Source of the DNA: Isoetes taiwanensis
Lineage: Eukaryota > Streptophyta > Lycopodiopsida > Isoetales > Isoetaceae
NCBI GenBank assembly: GCA_021234155.1
Contig: JAJEKV010000091.1
Coordinates: 1,123,501 to 1,187,500, forward strand
DNA: 64,000 nucleotides
Direction: 5' to 3'
The translations under genes were made by a program, and so were the position numbers. The notes below the pieces were generated by a model, which saw only the letters and a list, made by a program, of their open reading frames with translations, did no database searches and had not been told where the DNA came from. Below, in pieces: positions 1-10,700 of this stretch; the first letter of the stretch is position 1; the number at the start of each line of letters is the position of its first letter.

Positions 1-290
1 AATCAAGTATTCTTTCCTACTTCTATAAAGACATGTGACAATAGAAGTATTACACATGTCGTAATTCATGTATTCTTTCCTACAATGCCTTAACAAATAA
101 AGTACTCTGTCCTACTACTATAAAGACATGTGAATGGAAGTATAGGACATGTAGAGAATCAAATATTCTTTCCTACATCTATAAAGACATGTGACAATAG
201 AATTATTAGACATGTAGAAATTCAAGTATTCTTTCCTACAGTGGATTGTATTATAAAATGACATGTCACAATAGAAGAAACTACAAAACA
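1..290. repeat. Degenerate tandem repeat, about 58-bp unit
   Basis: The motif TATTCTTTCCTAC followed by TATAAAGACATGTGACAATAG recurs about five times with substitutions and small deletions. No coding potential is visible. It abuts the point where homology between the two element A copies stops (about 445), so it either replaced or interrupted the rest of the left copy. Confidence 0.75.
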
Positions 291-444
291 ACAGTGGATA
301 TTTTAGTCCACTGAAAAAAGAACACCATTATCGAACAAAACCATACCTCCACAAATCCACATGTAGGATTCTTTGAAAACAGGACATGTAGACCTACCAA
401 AACTGATGTTTTCAACAGTGGACCAAAAACTGGGGTGAGTGTGG

Positions 445-705
445 CATTCTTGAAAAACATCTTCCCTGTTTGCAAATGGGAAGCCGCCTCCTCTAGAGCT
501 GGTTTTGGAATCCACGAGCCGTGCGCTGAGACCAAGCGGTCCGGGTGAAAGCTAAGGCAACCTCGCGATAGCATCCAAGCTCGCTACTGTTTGCCATGAT
601 GTCCAACTCCTTGCAATAGAACAGATAAATCGCAGTCGGCGCAACTTCCTCGTTGTCATGAGGGGCGGATGCATACCATTCCAGGAACTTCACATAACAA
701 TCCAT
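445..705 (-). pseudogene. Truncated copy of the element A gene at 35199
   Basis: The ORF starts MDCYVKFLEWYASAPHDNEE and reads about 60 residues almost identical to the start of the right-hand gene. The frame is then lost, and the match ends near 445. I do not recognise the family. It lies downstream of the H3-like gene in the same orientation, as in the right copy. The acidic C-terminal half present in the right copy is missing here. Confidence 0.6.
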
Positions 706-852
706 GGCGAAGCCTACGACGAAAGCAAGAAGATGTTTAGGAGCGGTAAGGCGCTGTCACTTCTGAACTCAAGTAGCCATTGTCGATTATGAAAGGGGAC
801 ACAGCCGTTGTGGGGAGATTTGTCCGTACATTTTAGGGTTAGGGTTAGGGTT

Positions 853-921
853 GGATCACACGACGCGAAGACTACTATGTGCAACAAAAAAGCACAATGC
901 TTGCTGCATGTCGTGTGATCC
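853..921. repeat. Element A hairpin (TTAGGG-flanked)
   Basis: The arms GGATCACACGACGCGAAG and CATGTCGTGTGATCC pair around a loop of about 35 nt. It follows a short run of TTAGGG units (833-854) and lies 3' of the H3-like gene on the minus strand. The same arrangement occurs in the right copy at 34973-35066. Confidence 0.75.
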
Positions 922-1119
922 TCACGTATAACATTAAAACAAAAAAAATACAAAGTTGCGAAGCTAGGCTTCTAAGAAAGAAATGGACTAAGAGATTAAG
1001 CTTATAAAGCCATTACATTAAGAAATATTATACATATGAAAAAAACACAAAGGCACTTCACGGCCTTTTTCCGGGGGTCTTTCTTCTTGTTGTATTCGAC
1101 CATAAAATTTTGACCATAG

Positions 1120-1942
1120 TACTTTCGGGATCCCTTATGCGTAAGATGAGGCGCATGTCCTTGGGCATGGCAGATCACCCGCTTGGCATGTATTGCTGCA
1201 AAGTCTGCGAGTCCTCGAATAGACCAGACACCAAGCTGCTTCGAAGCCATTTGAAGAGCATTTAAAGGCGATTTAGCTTGAATTCTCATGGCGGTATGAT
1301 GTATCGCACCACACTCTTGCTTGAGAATCTCTTTCCACGAGCCGGCAAATGGGAGACGCGGAATGACCATCTCGGTGCTCTTACGGTACTTCTTAATCTC
1401 ATGGCCCCTTTTAATGCAGGGCTTCGTCTCCGCTTCCGGCCACTACCCTCACCCACCCGGCATTTGGAGCACATTTGCTCGTCCGACTCTTAGGTACGTC
1501 TCCTCACCCCGGCATTTGCGGTTTGTTCCTCGGCCCGACTCTTCCGACCCGTCTCCTCACATTTCTAGTCGCCTTCCCCTTCCGGGCGTTGGGCCTCCTC
1601 CTTTGATTTGAAGGTTCTGGCGCATCCACAGGAGGAGCAGGAGGAGCAGTAAGAGCAAGAAGAGGCGGCTGCCCAATAATTAATCCGGCGTCATATTCTG
1701 CTCGCCGGTCTCTCACATTTTCATCCTCCGTCTCTCGAACGGAGTGCACCTCCCTACTTACTCGAGCTGCTTCTCCCCGATGTCGTCATCGCGGATTTCT
1801 TTTCCGGGGTCTTACGTTAGGCATGGTGGGAGGAGGAGAATCTCTATATCGAGACTTCAGATTCAGATGAAGGAGGCGGACTAATGTAATCACCGGCCTT
1901 ACACCACGGATGGGTCCTTGCGGTTTGCTTAGTTTTTGCCAT
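1120..1942 (-). pseudogene. Degenerate histone H3-like gene, left copy
   Basis: The start at 1942 reads MAKTKQTARTHPWCKAGD, which resembles the canonical H3 tail MARTKQTAR. Downstream, ORF 1370-1002 carries a recognisable histone-fold stretch: RLPFAGSWKEILKQE (compare H3 alpha-1/alpha-N), ALQMAS (compare ALQEAS) and AAIHAKRV (compare CAIHAKRV). A long basic and proline-rich segment separates tail and fold. Stops and frameshifts interrupt it, so it is probably not functional. Family assignment comes from these motif matches. The CENP-A-like long tail is only a resemblance. Confidence 0.65.
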
Positions 1943-2394
1943 GGCTTCTCGGCCGGATGGCGCTTTATACTACTGAACAATGACAAAAATAGACAAACGG
2001 CAAGAGATAAATAGTAAAAAACAGAAGTTAAAGTAAAATATGATGGTAACGTTTTTAAATAATTGTACGGAACCCTAAAAAAATATCGGACAAAATACGG
2101 AACCCTAAAAAAACATCGGACAAAAACACAAATAAAAAACCGAGATTCAAAGCGCTTAGGCGATAGACAATTTCTTGTTGATCGCGAACTCACTAAACTT
2201 TACATTTCCCTCTTGCACGTAACCAACCCTAATGCCATCAATAAAATAATGGAAGTAAATTCAAACAATCTCCTCTGTCTCCATTAGCACTCTTAGCTCG
2301 ATAATGGCCATTCGCTTTCCATGGTGGCTGTATAAATGACTTCCTCCCTCTCCATACTCGAATATCCACCGCATCCGGAGTGTATTTATGGTCC

Positions 2395-3053
2395 TCAAAC
2401 GGCTCCCAAAAAGTTGTGCGACCTCTCTTTTTCTGTTTTCCTTCGTTCTAGTTGACAATTAACATTATATAAATATTGTTTTGGAAGAAAGTATCTAAAC
2501 TTAAAGGAGGACTTAACTACGCGGACCTCTGTTAGTTGACCGGATGATTTCGTGGAATCGAACATCCCGTGTCGGAACAAAAAAAATAAGCCATCCACAA
2601 AATCGGCGAGGGGAGAAAGCACATTATATGTCTTGGAGCTTTTGAACTTCTGCGCCATCTCTGAATATGTTAGCAAATACCTCAAGCGGTGTGAAGATTT
2701 TGAAACTCATCCTCCGCCTCGTTTTTGAGACATTCCCCGCTTGCACCTCGTCGACCATGCATTTCTTCATTGCAATTACATTGTTCTCATTAGTCCGTGG
2801 CTTACAAAGTTCGGTTAAAGGGGCAATTCAACCGCCTCAAGCTCGGTTTCCTGACCTTTACGTTATAATCATGTCCGTAAAACCAGATGCCTATACCCCG
2901 CAAGGTCACGGCATCCATACCTTGGAAAAGGACAATTCCGATGTCTATGTGATACACGACAAGTACACTACTAATACTTTCGGCGGGAATGACATCCACG
3001 ACGTCTGATAAACATAAACCTGCACAATAAATTTGTTTGTAAACACGTGTCAA
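2395..3053 (-). pseudogene. Broken copy of the element A gene at 32883
   Basis: Two overlapping frames (3053-2802 and 2685-2395) reproduce pieces of the right-hand 242-residue protein, including SSGQLTEVRVVKSSFKFRYF and the stretch around IWFYGHDYNVKVRKPSLR. Frame breaks separate them. The family is unknown to me. Confidence 0.55.
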
Positions 3054-3076
3054 CGAAAGAAATGAAAAGATAAGGA

Positions 3077-3143
3077 GATCACACGACGCGAAACTATCTC
3101 TATGCAGTTAAGTAGCTGACAGCTAGCTTCGCGTCGTGTGATC
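3077..3143. repeat. Element A hairpin
   Basis: The arms GATCACACGACGCGAAACTA and TAGCTTCGCGTCGTGTGATC are near-perfect complements around a 30-nt loop. This is the best-preserved copy in the left element, and it lies between the two flanking genes. Confidence 0.8.
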
Positions 3144-3296
3144 CGATTAAGGTGGTTACCATTTGCGGGCAATTTTGGGAAGCTGTTTTTGGTGGAGATT
3201 AGCTCTTTGGCCATATCAAAGGGGTATATGCATGTCGTATTGTTATACTTTCCACTTTCCGGCCGCTAGAATTCAACTTGAAGTCTTTTATCCTAC

Positions 3297-3683
3297 CTAT
3301 CCAATGTGTCCGCGTCGCCTGATCGCCTTTGTCGCTAACTCTATGCTCGCCCCTCGTTGATGGCGAAAGACATACTCACCTGAACCTATTGAGACAAAAC
3401 CTCCCACTTCTTGACCTTGGGAGTTACGTAAATGGGGAAGAACACGTAAAATTACTGGGAGGCATGGATTGCAGATGAGGAGTGAAGGCGGAGAGGATGC
3501 ACGTAGAGGCGCCGGAGTGACAGTACAGAAGTTTGGCGCCAAAATTTGACAAGGGAGTTGGTGACGCTGACAGTAGGCGGTCAAAGTCACCATTATTTTG
3601 GGCGGCGAAGCGACTCCCGAAAAATACGGGCCATTAAAATGGTTGCAATGAAAGCGCAGGCATCCCCTATGAAAATACGCCAT
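3297..3683 (-). CDS. Unknown element A protein, terminal gene (left copy)
   Basis: A 128-residue ORF is shared with the right copy (32218-32592). The conserved part is LRNSQGQEVGGFVSIGS. A GTGAGT donor-like site follows that block in both copies, so the block may be an exon. It is the gene nearest the element terminus. No recognised domain. Confidence 0.4.
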   Translation of the reverse strand: MAYFHRGCLRFHCNHFNGPYFSGVASPPKIMVTLTAYCQRHQLPCQILAPNFCTVTPAPLRASSPPSLLICNPCLPVILRVLPHLRNSQGQEVGGFVSIGSGEYVFRHQRGASIELATKAIRRRGHIG

Positions 3684-3836
3684 GTGGATGCCAAGTAAGC
3701 CTGCTCATCCTTCTACCTGCCAAGTAATACTGACTTTCGTAAAAAAGGCGCAAACCTGATTGGTCCTGGCAAATCTGACGTGGAAATCTTTAACCCAAGA
3801 TAAGGGCCATTTTCAGACCCCAAATCTGCCCTAATG

Positions 3837-4146
3837 AAGAGAGCAAAAAAAAAAAAAATTGCTTGTTTTAAGGAGTGAAACACTAGTTTTGAAAATTCAA
3901 TAAGTACTTAGTGTTGAAAACAGAAGGAAATATAGTTCGTCTTTTTGCACGCTTAATATAAGTACTACTAAAATTAATCATATAAAAGACAAAGAGTGTG
4001 AAATCATGGAGCAAGAAAGAATTGTTCTAATTAAGCATAGTTGAAGACACAAAGCTTTCAGTTTAAAAATATTCATAAATATATATTATAATTCTTAGCA
4101 CATAGTTTACAATGAAAGTAGAGGCACTCATTCTGTCTGTATAAAC
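3837..4146. other. AT-rich spacer, no gene
   Basis: Lies between the element A terminus and the stop codon of the methyltransferase gene. It holds a poly-A run at 3847-3859 and AT-rich sequence. As the 3' flank of the minus-strand gene it probably contains its polyadenylation signals, but no single signal stands out. I looked here for the left terminal repeat of element P and did not find it. Confidence 0.5.
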
Positions 4147-5178
4147 TCATACGGGAGGTGGCTCTTCCCAGTCCACAGGACTCTCGTACCCCTTAGGATC
4201 TGATTCTTGCGAGGACACAGCAGCGGAGACGCCTACTTCCGATTCCAATCCTACTGGCGCAGGCGGTTTCTCGGGCACAGGCTCCACAGGCTCTAGGTCG
4301 ACAAACTCCACCTCCTCGTCCTTTCTCCCCGTAATAGGAGGCTGGATTTCTGTAGAAGTGCCTTTGACATCGCCAGCACCGTTCTTTGCTCCCAGTTCCT
4401 CGTTTTCATCAGGAAAGGATTCACAAGAGCTTATCCTGGTCCTGATGAAACTTATTTTATCTGGGTCTATGTCGACAGAGACAACATTGCGCCCCTGCTT
4501 AAGGGCGCAAATTGCTGTGGTGCTTGTTCCAGAAAAAGCATCCAAAATCCAGTCGCCTGGGCGAGAAAACCACTGTATTAAGTTATTAATAAGCCTTTGT
4601 GGCTTCTGATAATGGGACACCACAGCGCCTTGTCTCTGTGGGTCTCTTAACTTTTGCAGGACAGCCGGGTACTGAAAAGCATTGCAGGGAAGAGTTTTCT
4701 CATTCTGCGTATTGAAATGAGCCATGGTTTTTTTGGCGTCCGCGCTGTAAAAACCTATATGGAAATGCTCAAAACAGCTCACTAAGCGCGGACCACCACC
4801 ATGTCCCTTGACGTTCATTTTTAGCATGCCAAACAATATAGCAATTAAAATTTAGTAGAAAGAAAACAATGAAAATAAGTTAGCCCAGTGGTGTAGCGGT
4901 ATCAATTTATACCACGGTTGCCTTGCTGTATAAATTTATACCACGGTGCCATGCCGTATAAATTTATACAGAGGTTGTCTTGCCGTATAAATTTATACCA
5001 CGGTTGCTCCAGCCGTTTAAATTTCAACCTTAAGGCAACTGAGGTATAAATTTATACCGTGGGGTTACAGTAAAAAGAAAAGCAATGAATTTAAAGCTTA
5101 CCAAACGCAGTTTTCGAAGCCGGCGTTACAGACCGCTCCCACTGGTTTAAGCACCGACATCGTCTGCAGGGAAAAATG
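4147..5178 (-). pseudogene. ParB/DNA methyltransferase gene, 3' part (motifs X and I)
   Basis: The last part of the split methyltransferase gene. ORF 4836-4147 carries QKPQRLINNLIQWF (motif X-like) followed by PGDWILDAFSGTSTTAICAL (motif I, the AdoMet-binding FSG loop) and VVSVDIDPDKI (end of the second beta strand). A Glu/Pro-rich tail follows. Motif I comes after motif IV (found at 24.0 kb), which is the beta-class order of amino-methyltransferases such as CcrM-type enzymes. A short upstream exon (5178-5102) ends at a GTAAGC donor. The intron holds palindromes; its acceptor is not certain. The copia insertion at 5184 separates this part from the rest. It cannot act alone. Confidence 0.75.
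4897..5058. repeat. Palindrome cluster 1 (TATAAATTTATA), intronic
   Basis: Five or six copies of the palindrome with invariant core TATAAATTTATA and variable outer bases lie 25-45 bp apart in an intron of the methyltransferase gene. One copy is degraded (GTTTAAATTT near 5010). Confidence 0.85.
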
Positions 5179-5183
5179 ATAAC

Positions 5184-5842
5184 TGATAGAAAATGAATAT
5201 CTACTAGAGCTTTTCTTCACAATTTGATCAATACTAATTTCCACAATCAAGCAATAGATGCATTCAACTAGACAATAATATTATTGAATCTATTGTGCTA
5301 AGACAATGGAAGTCAAATTTTCATCCCAACTTAAGAATATCAAAGGAGCCAAGTCGTGGTCACTTATCCTTTGATTTTCAATGACTTCCTATTACCTTTA
5401 CAACCATTAGCACAAATCTTAGTCATTAATACAAAAAATACTGTAGCAGAGAGATCGGGGCAATCACTGTAGCACTTCGCAACTGTCTGGCTTATGCACA
5501 ACTCTATTGTCTTCACCAGATGCCTTATCGATCCATCCTTCTTAGTTTATATTTCATCCCCCGACGGTTACGGCAGGAGATTTGCACCCCCAGATAGAAA
5601 GACGTGTTGTAGCAATTATCCCACAGGCTTATCTTTCAAAATCCGGCTTCGTCTCGATTTCATTTATCCCACATGCATAACTATAACAATAGGCTTACTC
5701 TTCAACCATTGGAATGTTATGAAATCAATTAATCTTCCCCCTTAACCATTGCATCACTTTGCAACCTATACTAAACTAGGTTAACCTTCATGATCAAGTT
5801 AGCCATCATTATCTATATCATCTGACATGTTAATCTTCAACA
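5184..5842 (-). repeat. Copia 3' LTR
   Basis: 659 bp, TGTTGAAG to TTCTATCA on the minus strand. Matches 23249-23907 with few substitutions. Confidence 0.95.
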
Positions 5843-5851
5843 TTCCCCCTT
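5843..5851 (-). promoter_or_regulatory. Copia polypurine tract
   Basis: AAGGGGGAA on the minus strand, directly before the 3' LTR; the expected plus-strand priming site. Confidence 0.85.
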
Positions 5852-6438
5852 CAGATGATATATACCTGCCATTGTACTGTATAGTATTCCTCAGTTCTTG
5901 GAACCTGCTAACTGACAGAGCTTTAGTCAGAATATCAGCATACTGATCCATTGTTTTAACATAAATCAACTGTACTAGTTTTTTCTGTACCATATAAAGT
6001 CCACTTGCATCTCAATGTGCTTAGACCTTTCATGCAGAATTGGATTTTTCGTCATAGCAATGTAGCTAGTATTGTCACAAAAGACTTGAGTTGGGCCTGT
6101 TTGTTCACATTTTAATTCTGCCAAATGCCTTCTTTCCCATACTAGCTCTTTTGCTAGCACTGAAACTGCATTATATTCAGCCTCAGCACTAGAAAGGGCT
6201 ATGCTGTTTTGTTTCTTGCATTTCCATGCCACTGGAGCTCCACCAAGCAGTACAATATAACCAGAGGTTGACTTTCTTTGATCCAAATCCCCAGCCCAAT
6301 CAGAATCACAGTAAGCTTCCAAGGTCAGATTATTTGTACATTACATAATCCCAACCTTTAATGTCCCTTTTAGATACCTCAAGATCCTCTTGGCTGCTAT
6401 CCAATGTTCCTTGGTAGGATTGTTGTTGTACCTGCTTA
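5852..6438 (-). pseudogene. Copia RNase H domain and C-terminus
   Basis: The frame reads EAYCDSDWAGDLDQRKSTSG, then LSSAEAEY and VFCDN, the D-E-D core of Ty1/copia RNase H, followed by HIEMQVDFI and ADILTKALS of the usual C-terminus. A frame change near 5990 separates the last 60 residues. The upstream edge is cut by the nested LTR element at 6444; the RT half of the same frame resumes at 14684. Confidence 0.85.
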
Positions 6439-6443
6439 GTAAA

Positions 6444-7702
6444 TGTGACGCTCCCTGAACATATACGGCACTCCGGACGGATACATACAGGGACTTCCCC
6501 CTCCCATGGCAATCAGCTCACCATGAGCAGGGCCCTCCGTCTAACTCGGACCCTCCATAGAAAGATGCCCGGGTGAAGGACACGGTGGTGTCATTCGGCC
6601 CACGCCTTCAATGGGACTCCTATATCGCGGAAGCGTGAATACAAGGTTAGCACACAGCATAATCATATAATAAATATCCACCACGAAGGGGGCACATCCA
6701 TCCAACTGATGATAACAGAAAAGAAGATGCATCTAATCCTAAGGAAAACACCCCAAACCCCAGGTTCTACCCCGGCTCAGACTCCGACCTACTCTCCTAA
6801 ATCTACACAAAGTACAGGATGATCACACCACTGTACCCAGGGAGTGTCAGACCCATACCCGACCTAGTTCACTGGCCGGCTATTAGGCCTAGCTCACTGA
6901 AGGAGTCCCCGTAGCCTTTTATGCTCAAGCGAGACCCCACCCCACACTTCATCACCACGGCTCCTTGTCTAGTGCTTCAATCATGCCATAGATTCCACAG
7001 CTCGGTGGGATCTTGTGCACAGGCCGCAATTACTGGGTACAATGGGAGCTACTAGGAGCATACTGAACATAGGTTACATAGGTCTCTACCCCCCAATCCC
7101 TACTTTCTGGAAGGACTAACAGAGATACTATCAAAGATACATCAATCCATCCATCACAGAGCATAATCAATAGTTGTGAACAATTCTAACTATCAAACAA
7201 GGGTTAATCATCATCAGAGACAAGCAAAGAAGCCTGACAGAGGCGCTAGCCTACTAGAATCACAACTAAGCTAACTATGTACTAACCGGAACCATAGCTA
7301 GCTCCACTATCCCTCTGGGTCGCCATCCTTCTGGCTGGAACAGGGTCGAACGGCATCCCAGGGTTGGGCAGCATCTCAATTGCCCCAAATCGAATTGGGG
7401 CAAATTGGGGTGCAACCCCCAATTTGGATGTCCCAAATTGGAAACTCTGCCTTGCCCAATCGATTTGGGCCAGGTGGCGACTTTAGGTTGGTTAATATTA
7501 GCTAATTTGGTATTTTAGCCCTTTTTAATATTAGGTTAAGCCCTAAATTCGAATTAGGGTTTTAGGTTAGGTTTCCACTTTAATAATGAATTATTAACAT
7601 AGCTAACCTTAGCTTATGAATAATTAATGTGCCATTAATTATTCATAATGACGTGTCATGTATTTATACTCAAAAAGGCATATAAATACGTGGAACGTCA
7701 CA
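6444..7702 (-). repeat. 3' LTR of nested element (shorter copy)
   Basis: 1259 bp. Compared with the 5' LTR it lacks about 310 bp corresponding to 13434-13745; the sequence passes directly from CTCAGACTCC to GACCTACTC. Confidence 0.9.
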
Positions 7703-7715
7703 TTCTCCCCACCTT
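7703..7715 (-). promoter_or_regulatory. Polypurine tract of nested element
   Basis: AAGGTGGGGAGAA on the minus strand, adjoining the 3' LTR. The same tract precedes the 3' LTR at 60722. Confidence 0.85.
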
Positions 7716-10700
7716 AGAAATGATGCTGTCCTCAACATCAAGACTACTCTTGTTGCAGGGCAACACATCGTGCATTAGGAGGAAGTCTCCCCTCCTTAAA
7801 AAGATAGCGTGAGATTATAAGTCACACAGACGTTGTCATGTTCAAAGTGATATTCGTGGTGACGAGTTCAGAGTTTATCTAATTTAGAAATCATTCTTTT
7901 TATATACGTGTAACTGATTATATATTATAGACAGGTATAGATATAAGCCAGTTCTATTTGTTGTTCTTATATTATAATACGGAGTTATTAATCTCGTACT
8001 GTTTAGTAGAAAGCCATTCTAGTGATATTAACTTCTGTGTATATGTGTATTATATTCCTGCTTGATTTTGTAATTCATTTTATTACAACCAGCCCTAATT
8101 TAATTTTGTAGCAAAATTTTGTTTTCCTATTTTGTTACAGTTTTAAGAACTCGTATGTTCCTATCCTCAGTACAGTTATACCTATCCTTTAATACAATTA
8201 TATATTGTACTGTATCGGACAATTTTACCTATATACTTTAATATTAAGTACAGACGACGTTCTTCGTGATTTATTATTGATAACCTTGTTATAACCTAAT
8301 CTAAGTCTCGTTATCCCCTCAGAAGTTTGTGTAAGACATACATACTTATCTCCTTCTATTATATTTGATTATGTGTTTAAATAGCTTGCTCCTTTCGATT
8401 ATGTTTAATCTTTCCACACACACACTCTTTATCTTTAGCATAGATTATAGTCACATGAGGACACATATTAATTCATTGGTTATGTTGATACATTTACCAG
8501 ACGTCCCGATATTCTTACATTTGAATTACTTATTTATTTTATTGCTATTTTCGTAAATTTATCACACATATAGACACTCTTATATTTACAGGGCACAGGT
8601 ACAACTGACATATACATTCGACGTAATTGGTACCGCCCGGGTCGCTATCCGGCAGTGCTATGGTTATGCAATCGTCCTATATCACAGAAGGCCAGTTGTG
8701 CAGGCATAGAATGTCGAGCCAACATTTTATAGCTATTGCCACTTGAATGGAGGTATGATTCGCGGAAAGGTAGAGAATAATGTTGTATGAGGATGCGGAT
8801 CCATAAAGTACGGATTATAAAATTACGCAATTGGTAGGAGCAGACGCAACCATCGAAAGTAATATACCGACAAGTGGGAGACAAGAGGTGCTTGAAAGTT
8901 GTTGTAAACAACGTTTCAAATATAGGGAGTTTGGAATGACACGTTGAATATACCAAAGTCTGGAGTATGAACAAGGTAGGTGCCCAATGAACATCCGATG
9001 TCTGTGAGTCACCAAGGAAGATGTGCTCTGGACTTGGTATCGTGTGTGTATCCCGAGGAGTAACTCCGCGTTGGTATATGTGTACTAGGACCATTTAATA
9101 GTAAAACATAACTAAAAGAAGATAGGATCTATACTAGAACTTTTAATTCCATATGAATACGGAAGTAATGAAGATAAGAGTTCTTATACTAGAGGTCAAA
9201 CATGTCCACTAGGAACTTAGGTTGGCATTTGTCCCTGTGGAAGTTATGACTAGAGCTTGAGGACGAAGGCAAACTAAGGCTAGTGGTGTCGAAACCACAA
9301 CATGTGTATGGTACTAGATAAGCAAGTTGAGGAAATAAGTTGGCCGCAAGTATGAATATAGCTAGATGCCTATGTCAACGAGTTACATATGAGTCTAGAC
9401 TTGGGGTTGGTTGACACGTGTTACTATCGCACATAATTACATGATAGGAATGGTGGATGTTGGAAGGACTTAGTAGGCTCAAATACTACACAAGTGAGGC
9501 TATCAAAGATGTCGATTGTGACATCCAGATGTATGTCATATTGGAAGATGGTAGAATATTCGTACAAGGCTGGTGGAATATTACGTGACAATGTTTACAG
9601 AAGAAGCATAATGATATGCTTATATACGAAGATATTGGGTTAAGGTATGATCCACCAGAGATACGCACTCAAGCTATCCCAATGGTTGGAGTTGAGTATC
9701 CTAGATACGTCGTACTAAGGGATATGGAAAAAGTTTAAATCAGTGAAAATAGCTAGAGTAAGTCTAGCATATACGGTGATGTTGCATTCAAAAACACCTC
9801 GAGGATGGTTGGAAGGGTGTCGAAATAACCGATAATGAGAGCTTAACTACTCAAAGGTTGTAGATACCAATGAATTACTTCAGCGTTAAGAGCATTTATT
9901 TGGTTTTTGGGGATAAAAAGATATATAAAATATCGCATCCCCCTGATGGAAGAAAAGAAGGAGTACGATGGCTTTGACGATTATACCTTTAGGGATAACC
10001 GAGTCGAGGGCAATACATAGGAATTCCAAGTCCCGATAAAAATCAAGACGAGGTGTATAGATTACAGGGAGTGAGATTATATAGACCAATAGTCCATATA
10101 TCCTAAGAGTTACCCTACTCGTGGGGAACAATTGTAGGTACTGAAGTAGAAGGTGGAGGATCCGTTGCCTTGAGGCATAGACCCGTTAGAGATTATGACT
10201 TTGAAACTCATAAGAGGGTAAGGAATTGGATAATCATACGGCGATTACTAACGAAGATTAAAACGTTGGGTTTTCCTTAGAAGACCAGGAGGTTTTAGTA
10301 CCTTCACTTCATTATGAGGGAGCTAAAGACGGCAGTATTTGAAGCTGATCAAAAGTTGAAGTTGACACGATAACTTAAGAAATTAAGCATGGTTAATATG
10401 GAGGACACAAAGGATCCTTAGTGAAAGAAACCTTTAGAAAAGGTCTGCATGTCAGGTAATAGCCTTCGGAATTATGGCATAATCCCATGGGGGAAATCAC
10501 AGGTTATGTTCCATAAGGCACTAAATGGTTGAAATAACTAGAGATCCTATGAAAATATAGGCAGCATATACAAGTCCAACATAGAGTCGGCCCCTGTCCA
10601 TTTGGAAAATAGGTGGCGAAGCCACATAAAGGTACATAGGCAATGGGTTTGTTTGAAAGAACTACCACGGTTATAGTTTAGCTAAGTTAGAGCAGAGCTC

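Larger units (their letters stand above)
445..3836 (-). mobile_element. Left copy of the element A end, inverted and incomplete
   Basis: Read on the minus strand, this 3.39-kb stretch matches 32090-35482 over its whole length, with the same gene order and hairpins. Its terminus at 3832-3836 (CATTAGGGCRGATTTGGGG read outward to inward) equals the two ends of the right element A. It is therefore the right-hand end of a second, oppositely oriented element. Homology stops near 445, next to a tandem repeat, so the rest is deleted, rearranged or outside the window. Its reading frames carry more breaks than those of the right copy. Confidence 0.8.
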
